Assembly: GCA_965249645.1 (NCBI GenBank)
Contig: CBDFML010000012.1
Coordinates: 992,001-1,056,000, forward strand
Direction: 5' to 3'
Length of the DNA: 64,000 nucleotides
DNA from: CAVOEB01 sp965249645
GTDB lineage: Bacteria > Pseudomonadota > Alphaproteobacteria > UBA828 > JAPUJA01
Shown here: positions 9,187 through 18,733 of the stretch, in pieces
Position numbering within the stretch: the stretch's first letter is position 1
Layout: every line of letters starts with the position of its first letter
Notes under the pieces: model-generated
The model's input: only the letters and a program-made list of their open reading frames with translations
What the model was told of the DNA's origin: nothing
The model's database searches: none
Position numbers and translations under genes: made by a program

Positions 9187-9773
9187 AATTTCGCCGGCAC
9201 TTTGAGAGCCGCGTCGAGCCGCTGCAAATAATCGGCGCGCGGGATTTCAACGGCGCCGAACTGGCGCAGATGCTCGGTCATGAACTGGATGTCGAACAGG
9301 GTGAAGCCGCCTGCGCGCAGCCGCTCGTAGAGATGGACGAGGGCGATCTTGCTGGCATCGCGTTCGCGCGAAAACATGCTCTCGCCGAAAAAGGCGCCGC
9401 CGAGCACAAGACCGTACAGGCCGCCGACCAGGCGATCGTTTCGCCAACATTCCACGCTGTGGGCGTGCCCGCTGGCAGAAAGCTTCTCGTAGAGATCGAC
9501 GATGCGCGCATTGATCCAGCTTTCCGTGCGCCCCTGCACGGTCTCGGCACAGCTCCCAATCACCTCGGCGAACGCCGTGTCGATGCGCAACTCGAACGGT
9601 TGCGTCCGTACGGTGCGGGCAAGGCGGCGGGGGATATGAAAGCCATCCATCGGAAAGATCGCGCGCCACTCGGGGTCGACCCAGTAGAGCCGCGTATTTG
9701 CCCGGCTCTTCGCCATCGGGAAGACGCCCGAGGCGTAAGCACGCAAAACCAGGTCCGGGGTCAAAAACGGCAC
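9138..9773 (-). CDS. aat: Leucyl/phenylalanyl-tRNA--protein transferase
   Basis: Aat adds Leu or Phe from aminoacyl-tRNA to N-terminal Arg or Lys of proteins, marking them for ClpS/ClpAP in the N-end rule pathway. Family landmarks are LRAYASGVFPMA at the start, YWVDPEWRAIFP, SWINARIVDLYEKL, and GGAFFGESMFS followed by FDIQFMTEHLRQFGA. The frame is open up to 9860, but that would overlap accC by over 70 bases. The GTG at 9773 (MPFLTPDLVLRAY) gives the usual family N-terminus. No ideal RBS is visible, so the exact start is uncertain. It follows accC by 13 bases. Confidence 0.88.
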   Translation of the reverse strand: MPFLTPDLVLRAYASGVFPMAKSRANTRLYWVDPEWRAIFPMDGFHIPRRLARTVRTQPFELRIDTAFAEVIGSCAETVQGRTESWINARIVDLYEKLSASGHAHSVECWRNDRLVGGLYGLVLGGAFFGESMFSRERDASKIALVHLYERLRAGGFTLFDIQFMTEHLRQFGAVEIPRADYLQRLDAALKVPAKFYPDAGGAAQSITQTS

Positions 9774-9786
9774 CGCCTGGCTAACG

Positions 9787-11127
9787 TTAATCTCTCCGTC
9801 CAACGAATTTTTCCAGCCAATGAATGTCGTAATCGCCGTTCGCGAAAGCAGGGTTCGCAATCAGCCGGGAGTGCAGCGGTATGGTTGTTTCCACACCGGT
9901 GACGACCATCTCCTCGATCGCCCGGCGCAGGCGCATCAGGCACTCGGTCCGGCTCGATCCGTGGACGATCAGCTTGGCGATCATACTGTCATAGTAGGGG
10001 GGGATCGCGTAGCCCGCATAGAGCGCGGAATCGACCCGGACACCCAGCCCGCCCGGTACGTGGTAGCCGTCGATCCGGCCGGGCGAAGGCACGAAGGTGT
10101 CGGGATTTTCGGCATTGATCCGGCACTCGATCGCGTGCCCCCCGAATACGATATCGTCCTGGCGCAGCACCAAGGGCGCGCCCGACGCGACGCGGATCTG
10201 CTCGCGCACGAGATCGATGCCGGTGATCATTTCGGTCACGGGATGCTCGACCTGCAGACGGGTGTTCATCTCGATGAAGTTGAACTCGCCGTCTTCGTAC
10301 AGAAATTCGATAGTGCCGACACCCTTGTAGCCCATGTCACCTACGACTTTGGCGACGGTCTCGCCAATGGCATCGCGCTCGCTGTCGTTGAGCGCGGGCG
10401 AAGGGGCTTCTTCGAGAACCTTCTGGTGGCGGCGTTGAAGCGAGCAATCGCGCACCCCGAGGTGAACCGCGTTGCCCTGGCCATCAGCCAGCACCTGGAC
10501 CTCGATATGGCGCGCCCGGGTAAAGTATTTTTCGAGATAGACCACATCGCTGCCAAACGCCGCCTGGGCTTCCTGGCGCGTGGCCGAAAGGCCTGCCTGC
10601 AGGGCATCGGGACCCTCGACCACCTGCATGCCTCGCCCGCCGCCACCCGCTGCCGCCTTGATCAAGACCGGATAGCCGATTTCGTCCGCAAGGCGCGGGG
10701 CGTTCTCGTCCGAGACCGCGCCCTCGGCGCCTCCGATCACCCGCAAGCCTAATGCGGCGATCGCTTGCTTGGCGCGAATCTTGTCGCCCATCAAGTCAAT
10801 ATGTTCGGGCGAGGGGCCGATGAAGGTAAAGCCGTGTTCCTCGACGATGCGCGCGAAATTGGCGTTCTCCGAGAGAAAACCGTAACCGGGGTGGATCGCG
10901 TCCGCGTTGGTGATCTCGGCTGCGGCGACGATCGCCGGGATGTTGAGATAGCTCTCGCCGGCCAGAGGCGGACCGATGCACACGGTCTCGTCGGCGAGGC
11001 GGACATGCATGGCCTCGGCGTCAGCGGTCGAATGCACCGCCACGGTGTGGATGCCCAGCTCGCGACAGGCGCGATGCACCCGGAGTGCGATTTCTCCGCG
11101 GTTTGCAATCAGGACTTTATCGAACAT
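9787..11127 (-). CDS. accC: Acetyl-CoA carboxylase, biotin carboxylase subunit
   Basis: AccC carboxylates biotin on AccB using ATP and bicarbonate, the first half of malonyl-CoA synthesis for fatty acids. All 446 residues fit the family: MFDKVLIANRGEIALRV opening, the AAAGGGGRGMQ ATP-grasp glycine loop, EKYFTRARHIEVQVLAD, and the catalytic EMNTRLQVEHPVTE segment. It lies three bases after the accB stop, so the two subunits are made from one message. The order aroQ-accB-accC-aat is common in alphaproteobacteria. Confidence 0.97.
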   Translation of the reverse strand: MFDKVLIANRGEIALRVHRACRELGIHTVAVHSTADAEAMHVRLADETVCIGPPLAGESYLNIPAIVAAAEITNADAIHPGYGFLSENANFARIVEEHGFTFIGPSPEHIDLMGDKIRAKQAIAALGLRVIGGAEGAVSDENAPRLADEIGYPVLIKAAAGGGGRGMQVVEGPDALQAGLSATRQEAQAAFGSDVVYLEKYFTRARHIEVQVLADGQGNAVHLGVRDCSLQRRHQKVLEEAPSPALNDSERDAIGETVAKVVGDMGYKGVGTIEFLYEDGEFNFIEMNTRLQVEHPVTEMITGIDLVREQIRVASGAPLVLRQDDIVFGGHAIECRINAENPDTFVPSPGRIDGYHVPGGLGVRVDSALYAGYAIPPYYDSMIAKLIVHGSSRTECLMRLRRAIEEMVVTGVETTIPLHSRLIANPAFANGDYDIHWLEKFVGRRD

Positions 11128-11130
11128 CGG

Positions 11131-11583
11131 CTATTGCAGGAGAAGCAGCACTTCTCCGTACTCGACCGGCGCGCCGTTTTCGACCAGGATCCGACCGACC
11201 GTGCCGCTGCGCGGCGCGCGAATCGGGTTCATCGTCTTCATGGCCTCGACGATCATCAGGGTTTGTCCCTCGGACACTGCGTCGCCCGCCTGGATGAACG
11301 CCGGCGAGCCGGGTTCCGGTGAGACGTAGACCGTGCCGACCATTGGCGACGTCACCGCGCCCGGGTGACTGGCATCCATGGCCGGCACCGGATCGGGCGC
11401 GGGCGCGGAAGCCGGCGAGGCGGGCGCTTGAGCCGGGGCCACGGCGGGGACGTGCGAACCGGTGCCCCGGGCAACCCGAACACGGCTCTCGTCGTCGCCG
11501 ATTTCGATCTCTGACAAGCCGGTCTCTTCCAACAGCTTGGCGAGTTCGCGGATCAAATCGGCGTCGAATTCGGGTCGGGGCAT
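11131..11583 (-). CDS. accB: Acetyl-CoA carboxylase, biotin carboxyl carrier protein
   Basis: A 150-residue BCCP. The N-terminal domain (1-42) is joined by an Ala/Pro-rich linker (about 45-68) to a C-terminal biotinyl domain. Lys116 in EAMKTM is the biotinylated residue. The linker keeps the biotin arm mobile between AccC and the carboxyltransferase AccAD. The start ATG at 11583 sits 26 bases after the aroQ stop. Length and motif are standard. Confidence 0.97.
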   Translation of the reverse strand: MPRPEFDADLIRELAKLLEETGLSEIEIGDDESRVRVARGTGSHVPAVAPAQAPASPASAPAPDPVPAMDASHPGAVTSPMVGTVYVSPEPGSPAFIQAGDAVSEGQTLMIVEAMKTMNPIRAPRSGTVGRILVENGAPVEYGEVLLLLQ

Positions 11584-11609
11584 GGCGTCGGGTTCCTGCT
11601 TGTTTCGTC

Positions 11610-12059
11610 TCAGGTGCCCGCGGCGTCGAGCGCACGACGGTGAGCGTCAAGGGCCAGAAGATAGCCGTCGGCGCCAAGACCGCAAATCAGGCCGCGCGCG
11701 GCTTCGCTGACATAGGAATGATGACGAAAATGCTCCCGCTTGAACAGGTTCGAGAGGTGGACCTCGATGGTTGGCGCCTCGCAGGCCAGCAGCGCATCGA
11801 GCAAAGCGACGGAGGTGTGGCTGTACGCACCCGCGTTGACGATCAGCCCGGCGCAGCGGCCGCGCGCCTCCTGGACCCAGCCGACCAGTTCGCCCTCATG
11901 GTTGCTTTGGCGAAACTCGATCTCGAAGCCGAGTTCAGCGCCACGTGCCTCACACTGGGCGCGGATGTCGTCCAGCGTCTGGCGGCCGTAAATCTCCGGC
12001 TCGCGGCTCCCCAAAAGGTTGAGGTTGGGACCGTTGAGGATGAGAATCGTCTGGGTCAT
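11610..12059 (-). CDS. aroQ: Type II 3-dehydroquinate dehydratase
   Basis: AroQ dehydrates 3-dehydroquinate to 3-dehydroshikimate in the shikimate pathway; type II enzymes are small dodecamers. The 149-residue protein has the family start ILILNGPNLNLLGSREPEIYG with catalytic Tyr24, the QSNHEGELVGWVQ block near 51-63, NAGAYSHTSVALLDAL near 76-90 and EVHLSNL near 99-105 with His101. The frame is open to a TTG at 12071, but the ATG at 12059 gives the usual N-terminus. It is the first gene of the aroQ-accB-accC-aat run. Confidence 0.95.
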   Translation of the reverse strand: MTQTILILNGPNLNLLGSREPEIYGRQTLDDIRAQCEARGAELGFEIEFRQSNHEGELVGWVQEARGRCAGLIVNAGAYSHTSVALLDALLACEAPTIEVHLSNLFKREHFRHHSYVSEAARGLICGLGADGYLLALDAHRRALDAAGT

Positions 12060-12241
12060 CGGATCGGGCAAACTCGTAGAGTCATCGACATCGCCGCCGA
12101 TTCCCTTATAGCACGCGCCCCAGACGGTGCAACGGGGCTTATCGGCAGTGCCGGGTGCGGGCTCGGTTGAAAAGACGGGGACCTGTGGGCATATTTAAAG
12201 CGCTTGCGCATCGCCCACAGCCACGAGACGAATTTTATCCC

Positions 12242-13255
12242 ATGGACGTCGTCATCAACGGAGACCCGCATTCCTTCGCGGGCCCGCTCACGGTTCACGA
12301 TCTCCTGTCCCGGCTCGACCTCGATCCGAGAAAGATCGCCGTCGAGCGTAATCTGGAGATTGTCCCGCGCTCGACCTATGCCGAAATGCTGGTGGAAGAG
12401 GGCGACTCACTTGAGATCGTCCATTTCATCGGCGGCGGCGCACCCGAGGCGCCGGCCCTGGCCTCGACGGAAAGCGGCGGGGAAGCCGACGGGCCGCTCG
12501 TGGTCGGCGGGTGTCGCCTGAACTCGCGGCTGATCGTGGGCACGGGCAAGTATCGGGACTTCGAGGAAACCGCGGCTGCGATCGAAGCGTCGGGCGCCGA
12601 CATGGTCACCGTCGCGGTACGCCGTGTGAACATCAGTGATCCCGACGCTCCAATGTTGATGGATTACGTCGATCCCAAGAAATACACCTACCTGCCCAAT
12701 ACCGCCGGTTGCTTCACCGCGCAAGACGCCGTGCGCACGTTGCGTCTCGCCCGCGAGGCCGGCGGCTGGAGCTTGGTAAAGCTCGAAGTGCTGGGCGAAG
12801 AAAAGACGCTCTACCCCAAAATGATCGAGACCCTCGAGGCCGCTGAGGCGCTTATCGCCGACGGCTTCCAGGTCATGGTTTACTGCTCGGACGACCCGAT
12901 CATGGCCAAGCGGCTCGAGGATCTTGGCTGCGTCGCCATCATGCCCCTCGCAGCGCCGATCGGCTCGGGATTGGGCATCCAGAACCCGGTCAATATCCGC
13001 CTCATAATCGAGCAATCATCGGTGCCGGTGATCGTCGATGCCGGGGTCGGAACGGCGTCGGACGCGGCGATTGCGATGGAGCTAGGCTGCGACGGCGTGC
13101 TGATGAACACGGCGATCGCCCATGCCAAGGACCCGGTGACCATGGCGCGTGCGATGAAGGCGGCGGTCGAGGCCGGGCGTCTCGCTTACCTTGCGGGGCG
13201 GATGGAGAAAAAGCTCTACGCCGAGCCGTCATCGCCGCTGGCCGGCTTGATCTAG
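12242..13255 (+). CDS. thiSG: Fused sulfur carrier ThiS / thiazole synthase ThiG
   Basis: A 337-residue fusion for making the thiazole half of thiamine. Residues 1-66 are a complete beta-grasp ThiS ending at GGG (64-66). A 15-20 residue linker leads to ThiG from about residue 85, including the Schiff-base lysine Lys180 in WSLVKLEVLG and the phosphate-binding GVGTASDAAIAMELGCDGVL segment. Normal ThiS must expose a free C-terminal Gly-Gly to be adenylated and thiocarboxylated; here it is internal, so either the protein is cut or the carrier works differently. Fused ThiS-ThiG proteins are known. The ATG at 12242 is the first in frame before the ThiS fold. No TPP riboswitch is visible upstream. 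Confidence 0.93.
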   Translation: MDVVINGDPHSFAGPLTVHDLLSRLDLDPRKIAVERNLEIVPRSTYAEMLVEEGDSLEIVHFIGGGAPEAPALASTESGGEADGPLVVGGCRLNSRLIVGTGKYRDFEETAAAIEASGADMVTVAVRRVNISDPDAPMLMDYVDPKKYTYLPNTAGCFTAQDAVRTLRLAREAGGWSLVKLEVLGEEKTLYPKMIETLEAAEALIADGFQVMVYCSDDPIMAKRLEDLGCVAIMPLAAPIGSGLGIQNPVNIRLIIEQSSVPVIVDAGVGTASDAAIAMELGCDGVLMNTAIAHAKDPVTMARAMKAAVEAGRLAYLAGRMEKKLYAEPSSPLAGLI

Positions 13256-13265
13256 GCAGCCGCGC

Positions 13266-14612
13266 TCAGTTCATATCCTCGGCCACGCGTTTGACGTCCT
13301 GAAGGCGCAGCCAGCCGGGCGATCCCTCGGGCAGGGCCTGCTCGGCCCGCTGGGTGTGAAACAACACGTCGGCCTTACTGCCGCGCAAAAGCGCCTCTTC
13401 CGCAAGCGCCAATGACGATTGCCCGAACTCCCCCGCCCGGCCGTAGGCGATACCGAGATAGCGCCAGGCCATGACGTTGGTTCGTTCGGAGAGTACGGCG
13501 CGCCGCAAATGACCGAGCGCCACCGCGTTGAGCGCAGGATCGTTGGTCTCGATCTGGGCTTGGGCGAGCCCGATTCGAAGCTGGGGCTCGTCGGGCAACA
13601 GGGCAACCGCTCGCTCGTAAGCCGGAATGGCATCCCCGATGCGCCCGTATTCGAACAGGACCTGGCCTTTCAACTCGTGAAAATAGGGATCGTCCGGATG
13701 GGTGACGAGCAGGGAGTCTAGCTCCGCCAGGGCTTGGGGCAGGTCGGCCAGCTTGTGATAGGCGACCGCACGAGCGTAGCTCGCCCGCTCACTGGTATCG
13801 CTTTCGGGATATTTCTTCAGGGTATGGCCGGGCGGGTTGAGAAAACCGTCGAGCTTGGCGACCATCCGATCGTACAGCGCGACAAATTCCGGCTTGGCCA
13901 GCGCGTTCGTAAAACGCGACGTCGCCAGGTGACTGCGTATAAACTCGATCCGGTCGTCGGTCAGGGGATGAGTTCGAAGATAAGGGCTCTGGCGGTCGGA
14001 CACGAGAAGCTCTTGTTTCTTCAGGATCTCGAAGGTCGTAAGCAGACCGCGCGCCGATTGGCCCGTCGCATCGAGAAATTTTACCCCCGCCTGGTCGGCG
14101 GACTGCTCCTGGGCCCGGCTGTAACGGAACAACGACGATTGGGCGATACCCGTGCCTGTCGCGATAATCGCGCCTCCCGCTTGGCCTTGCCCCGCTACCA
14201 TTACGACCGCGCCCAGAATGTACGAAATCAGAGCCTCGATCCCGACGTTCTCAAGTACTTCGGGCGCGCGAACGAGATGGCCGCCCGAGATATGGCCGAT
14301 TTCATGGGCCAACACTCCGATCAGACCGTCCGGACCGCCAGCCTTCTGGATCAATCCGGTATGGATGAAGAGGTTCATGCCGCCAGCCACGAAAGCGTTC
14401 AGCGCATCGTCGTTGACGATGTAGACACGGACCGATTCGACCGGAATGCCGGCCACGTCGAGCAGCGGTCTGGCAAAGACCTTGATCGTGTTCTCGATTT
14501 CGGCGTCGCGAATAAGGCTGACCGGCTTACGCTGCGTCACAGCGGGCGCTGCCAACGCGAACACCAAGAGCAGAACGAGAAGGAGCGGGAAGATTCGCCT
14601 CGAAAGTCGCAT
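13266..14612 (-). CDS. M48 family periplasmic metalloprotease with C-terminal tetratricopeptide-like repeats
   Basis: A 448-residue exported zinc protease of the BepA/YfgC type, which acts on misassembled outer-membrane proteins. The signal peptide is residues 1-26. The zinc motif HEIGH is at 103-107, and the third ligand Glu is likely in AQEQSADQAG. After about residue 250 the protein is helical with TPR-like units (ALAELDSLLVTHPDDPYFHELKGQVLFEYG and following). The frame is open to 14888, but the ATG at 14612 starts exactly at the signal peptide. It is convergent with thiSG (10-base gap) and divergent from the aminotransferase. Confidence 0.9.
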   Translation of the reverse strand: MRLSRRIFPLLLVLLLVFALAAPAVTQRKPVSLIRDAEIENTIKVFARPLLDVAGIPVESVRVYIVNDDALNAFVAGGMNLFIHTGLIQKAGGPDGLIGVLAHEIGHISGGHLVRAPEVLENVGIEALISYILGAVVMVAGQGQAGGAIIATGTGIAQSSLFRYSRAQEQSADQAGVKFLDATGQSARGLLTTFEILKKQELLVSDRQSPYLRTHPLTDDRIEFIRSHLATSRFTNALAKPEFVALYDRMVAKLDGFLNPPGHTLKKYPESDTSERASYARAVAYHKLADLPQALAELDSLLVTHPDDPYFHELKGQVLFEYGRIGDAIPAYERAVALLPDEPQLRIGLAQAQIETNDPALNAVALGHLRRAVLSERTNVMAWRYLGIAYGRAGEFGQSSLALAEEALLRGSKADVLFHTQRAEQALPEGSPGWLRLQDVKRVAEDMN

Positions 14613-14770
14613 TGCCGTATCTATTGCCACGCTGCCCTGCAGCCAGGATTCAAGAAACCCGAATGAGGGTCTATATGACAGCCACCCGATCCGTTTACAA
14701 TCCCGCACGCCTTTGATTGGGGGTGTCCGGCCGCCATTATCAAGCGATTGTGATCGACAAGGAGACCCCG

Positions 14771-15934
14771 ATGCGCGCCTCGACGCGAAGCGACATCCCG
14801 CCCTTCCACGCGATGGAAGTGCTCCGGCTCGCAAACGAGCTCGAAGCGTCCGGACGCGACATTCTCCACCTCGAGATCGGTGAACCATCGTGCCGCGCTC
14901 CCGCGCGGGTCATCGACGCGGCGCAGCGCGCACTCGCCAATCAATCCTTGGGTTATACCGAAGCGTTGGGAACCCCTGCGTTGCGCGAGCGCATCGCGCG
15001 GCATTATGAGTCGACTTACGGGGTTCGCGTGGCGCCACGTCGGATCATAGTGACCATAGGGTCTTCGGGCGGTTTTCTGTTCGCGTTTCTAAGTGCGTTC
15101 GAGCACGGTAACCGGGTTGCGCTTGCCAACCCCTGTTATCCCGGCTACCGCAACAGCCTCTCGGCGCTGGGCATCGCTCCGGTGATTTTGCCGGCGGGCC
15201 GTGAAACGCGCTACCAGCCGACGGTGGAGCTGCTCCAGGCGCAACCGGGCGACCTTGCCGGCCTGATCATCGCCAGCCCGTCCAATCCTGCGGGCACCAT
15301 GATCCCCGACGGTGAGTTGGGAAATATTATTCGTTACAGTTCCGAACAAGGCATCTCCCTGATTTCGGACGAGATCTATCACGGCATCACCTACGGCGTG
15401 AAAGCACAGACGGCTCTTGCCTTCACGAACGATGCCATCGTCGTCAACGGGTTCTCGAAATATTACGCCATGACCGGGTGGCGCCTGGGCTGGATGATCG
15501 TGCCCGACGACATGGTCAGTGTCGTGGAACGGCTGGCCCAGAACATGTTCGTCTCACCCTCGAACCTGGCGCAACAAGCGGCATTGGTCGCATTCGACTG
15601 TCTCGACGAGTTCGACGCCGAAGTAGAGCGCTACGCGCGCAATCGCCGGATATTGCTGGACGGTTTGCCCGCGGTAGGCATCGAGCATCTCGCGCCGGCT
15701 GACGGCGCTTTCTACGTCTACGCGGACATCTCCGACCTGGCGAACGACAGCCAGGAATTCTGCCAGCGCATGCTTTTGGAGATCGGAGTGGCCGCAACGC
15801 CCGGTATCGATTTCGACCAGGAGACAGGCCACCGCTTCGTACGATTTTCGTTCGCCGGCGCCACGGCCGATATGGAACAGGCCGTCGAGCGCCTGCGGTC
15901 GTGGAACGCACTTAGCCGTGGGCATACGGCCTGA
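14771..15934 (+). CDS. Class I/II pyridoxal-phosphate aminotransferase
   Basis: A 387-residue fold-type I PLP aminotransferase of the aspartate/aromatic aminotransferase group. Family marks are DILHLEIGEPS at the start, LGYTEALGTPALRERIA, SPSNPAGTM, SDEIYHGITYG, and the PLP lysine Lys230 in NGFSKYYAMTGWR. The C-terminal VRFSFAG supplies the substrate-carboxylate Arg. The ATG at 14771 follows AAGGAG at a good distance; an upstream open stretch in frame is not used. The amino donor cannot be named from sequence alone. Neighbours give no pathway hint. Confidence 0.88.
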   Translation: MRASTRSDIPPFHAMEVLRLANELEASGRDILHLEIGEPSCRAPARVIDAAQRALANQSLGYTEALGTPALRERIARHYESTYGVRVAPRRIIVTIGSSGGFLFAFLSAFEHGNRVALANPCYPGYRNSLSALGIAPVILPAGRETRYQPTVELLQAQPGDLAGLIIASPSNPAGTMIPDGELGNIIRYSSEQGISLISDEIYHGITYGVKAQTALAFTNDAIVVNGFSKYYAMTGWRLGWMIVPDDMVSVVERLAQNMFVSPSNLAQQAALVAFDCLDEFDAEVERYARNRRILLDGLPAVGIEHLAPADGAFYVYADISDLANDSQEFCQRMLLEIGVAATPGIDFDQETGHRFVRFSFAGATADMEQAVERLRSWNALSRGHTA

Positions 15935-15959
15935 CCGGGCCGCACGCCGCCGCGTGGGC

Positions 15960-18305
15960 TCAGGAGGCGTCGCCTCGCTGCCACCAGCCGCGGCGCCGCG
16001 GCTTGTCGGCACTGTCTTCGGCAACGATAGCTTCGGGCGCCACGTCCGGGACCGAATCCGCTGATTTGTCCGCGCCGGTGTCCGTAATCGCAACCTCGTC
16101 GATTCCACTGTCGACCGGCTCAGAGCCCGCCTCGTTAGACCCCTCGTCGTCAAGCTGATCGCTCGCCGTTTCCTTGGCCGCCACAGGCTCCGACTCCTTG
16201 GATTTGGCTGCGGCCTTCTTCGCCGGAGCCTTGCGGCGAGGGCTTCGCCTGCTGCGTTTCGGCTTCTTCTCGGTCTTGTCGGATGCCGCGGCCTCGCTTG
16301 CCGCATCGGCCGGTGGAGATTCGTCACTCGCCGCAGCTTCGGATGAGGCGGCATCGTCCGGCGCCGGCTTGGCCGCGACGGTTTCGACGCTTGCCTCTTC
16401 GCTCGTCTCCACGGCCGCGGCCTCGCGGGCCGCGCTCGAGCGGCGACGCCCGCCCCGACGACCGCGCCGGCGATGCTTGCGTGGTGCGGCCTCGCCTTCT
16501 CCGGATTCGTCCTGAGATTCACGCGGCGCGGCGTCGGCCGGGGCTTCGACCGGTTCGATCTCCGTTTCGACCGCTGCCTCCTTGCTTCGCCGACGGCGCC
16601 TGGAGCGTCCTTCGGTTTCGCTCGAACGCTCTTCGTCCCGCCTGTGCGAAACTCGTCCCTCATCCTGCGGAGAGCCGATCCGGTAGTTCGGGGGCACGAT
16701 GCCGTCGTCGCCGGTAATCATGATTCGTAATTCGTAGCGTTCCTCTATATCGCCCAAGGTCTTGCGTTTGTGGTTGAGGATGTAGAGAGCGACGGCGCCG
16801 GGCAACGCCGCCTCGATGACGTTGCTGCGCTTGCGGGTGCCTTCTTCCTCGATCGCACGCAGAACCTGCAACGCACTCGATTCGACGGAGCGGATAACCC
16901 CCGACCCGCCGCAAGATACGCAAGGAGAGGTATTGAGCTCAAGAAAGCTGGGCCGCAGACGTTGGCGGGAAAATTCAAGCAACCCAAACGGGCTGATCCG
17001 CCCCACCTGGATGCGGGCGCGGTCGTTTTTCAAAGCGTCCTTGACGCATTTCTCGACCAGCCGGTCGTTGCGCCGGTCACCCATGTCGATGAAATCAATC
17101 ACGATCAGGCCGGCGAGATCACGCAACCGGAGCTGACGGGCGATCTCGCCGGCAGCCTCCAAATTGGTCCTCTTGGCGGTTTCCTCGATGTTTCGCCCCT
17201 TCGTCGCGCGCCCCGAATTGACGTCGATGGCGACAAGCGCTTCGGTAGGGTTGATTACGATGGATCCGCCGGATTTGAGCCCGACCTCCGGGCGATGCAG
17301 CTCGTCGAGCTGATTCTCGATCTGATAGTGGATAAACATCGGGACGCGCTCGCCATAGCGCTTGATCTTGCGCGCGTGGCTGGGGATCAGCATGCGCATG
17401 AAGTCCTTCGATGTCTTGTAGCCGTCCTCGCCCTCGACGAGAATTTCGTCGATGTCGTTGGTGTAAAGATCGCGCAGCGAGCGCTTGATCAGGTTGGCTT
17501 CTTCGTGGATCAAGGTGGGCGCCGTGGATTCCAGGGTCTTTTCGCGAATGTCGTTCCAGAAGCGCAGCAGGTAGTCGAAATCGCGCTTGATTTCAGCCTT
17601 GGTCCGCGACATGCCCGCCGTGCGCACGATGACGCCCATGTGGGCATCGACCGGCAGACTGCCCGTGATCTGTTTGAGCCGTTTGCGGTCGGCAGGGTCG
17701 ACGATCTTGCGCGAAATGCCGCCGCCGCGCGGTGTGTTGGGCATCAAAACGCAATAGCGCCCCGCGAGTGACAGATAGGTGGTGAGCGCGGCGCCCTTGT
17801 TGCCGCGCTCTTCCTTGACGACCTGCACGAGCAGGATCTGGCGTTTCTTGATGACTTCTTGGATCTTGTATTTGCGTAGAGCCTGGGCGCGGTTGAGCGC
17901 GGCGCGGCGGCGATCGATATCGTCGACGTCCTCGCCGCTGACGGTCTCGACGTCGGAGTCGGCCTCGTCGCCCTCGACAGGCGCGGCGGCCTCATCGTCG
18001 CTCGTGTTGGCCGCGACCTCGTCGGTTTCCTGCTTGAGCAGGGCCTCTCGATCGGCGATCGGGATCTGGTAGTAGTCGGGATGAATCTCGCTGAACGCCA
18101 GAAAGCCGTGGCGGTTGCCCCCGTATTCGATGAACGCCGCCTGAAGCGATGGTTCGACGCGGGTTACCTTGGCGAGATAGACAGTGCCCTTAAGCTGTTT
18201 CTTGGTCGAGGACTCAAAGTCGAATTCTTCGAGTCGGTTTCCGTTGACGACCACGACCCGGGTCTCTTCCGAGTGGCTGGCGTCGATGAGCATGCGTTTG
18301 GTCAT
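15960..18305 (-). CDS. rne: Ribonuclease E/G family endoribonuclease
   Basis: A 781-residue RNase E, the main mRNA-decay and RNA-processing endonuclease. It starts MTKRMLIDASHSEETRVVV. The S1 domain is split by a long acidic insert at roughly residues 85-135, as often seen in alphaproteobacteria. The catalytic aspartates lie in ALVAIDVNSGRATKG and LIVIDFIDMGDRRN, and the zinc-link cysteines are in PCVSCGGSG. From about residue 560 the protein is a disordered Arg/Ala/Glu-rich tail that would scaffold a degradosome. An AGGAG sits 11 bases before the ATG. The 428-base gap upstream fits the usual long leader through which RNase E controls its own message. Confidence 0.95.
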   Translation of the reverse strand: MTKRMLIDASHSEETRVVVVNGNRLEEFDFESSTKKQLKGTVYLAKVTRVEPSLQAAFIEYGGNRHGFLAFSEIHPDYYQIPIADREALLKQETDEVAANTSDDEAAAPVEGDEADSDVETVSGEDVDDIDRRRAALNRAQALRKYKIQEVIKKRQILLVQVVKEERGNKGAALTTYLSLAGRYCVLMPNTPRGGGISRKIVDPADRKRLKQITGSLPVDAHMGVIVRTAGMSRTKAEIKRDFDYLLRFWNDIREKTLESTAPTLIHEEANLIKRSLRDLYTNDIDEILVEGEDGYKTSKDFMRMLIPSHARKIKRYGERVPMFIHYQIENQLDELHRPEVGLKSGGSIVINPTEALVAIDVNSGRATKGRNIEETAKRTNLEAAGEIARQLRLRDLAGLIVIDFIDMGDRRNDRLVEKCVKDALKNDRARIQVGRISPFGLLEFSRQRLRPSFLELNTSPCVSCGGSGVIRSVESSALQVLRAIEEEGTRKRSNVIEAALPGAVALYILNHKRKTLGDIEERYELRIMITGDDGIVPPNYRIGSPQDEGRVSHRRDEERSSETEGRSRRRRRSKEAAVETEIEPVEAPADAAPRESQDESGEGEAAPRKHRRRGRRGGRRRSSAAREAAAVETSEEASVETVAAKPAPDDAASSEAAASDESPPADAASEAAASDKTEKKPKRSRRSPRRKAPAKKAAAKSKESEPVAAKETASDQLDDEGSNEAGSEPVDSGIDEVAITDTGADKSADSVPDVAPEAIVAEDSADKPRRRGWWQRGDAS

Positions 18306-18733
18306 TAAATGAAAACTCCTGGTCGGGAAAATCGAACGGCCGTGCTATCGGCACGGCGGTGCTCCCCGCGAAAATGTCGAAGCCATCATCGTCACGGATC
18401 GACCCGTCGAACTCTGCTGCACTGGCAGCCAAGACGGGGACCGGCGTGACGCTCGGCCCACAATGGGCCTTGCAATGGTTTCGGTGTTGAATCATTAAGG
18501 TTCTGATCGCTGGTTTATACGATGGCCTGGCCTGGGAACGAACTTGCAGTTCGTCCAGCGGCTCGCGCCCCGAAAACAGTTGCCCCACCACGTTTTAACG
18601 TCAAACCCAGTCGACAACGGGAAATCACGCTTTCTAATATAATGTCCGTGAATGCCTTGGACAATCTATTTCGCAATCGTTGCCACCGCCGAATGGCGTC
18701 AACCCCGGTGATTTCCTTGGTTTTTTCGTGGCC
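18306..18733. other. Divergent intergenic region between rne and amiC
   Basis: These 428 bases hold no convincing gene. The rne side should contain the long 5' leader expected for autoregulated RNase E mRNA. On the plus strand a consensus -10 hexamer TATAAT lies at 18638-18643, about 95 bases before the amiC start, with no good -35 at 16-18 bases. A plus-strand frame open from 18680 into amiC has no signal-peptide logic and is probably untranslated leader. Confidence 0.5.
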
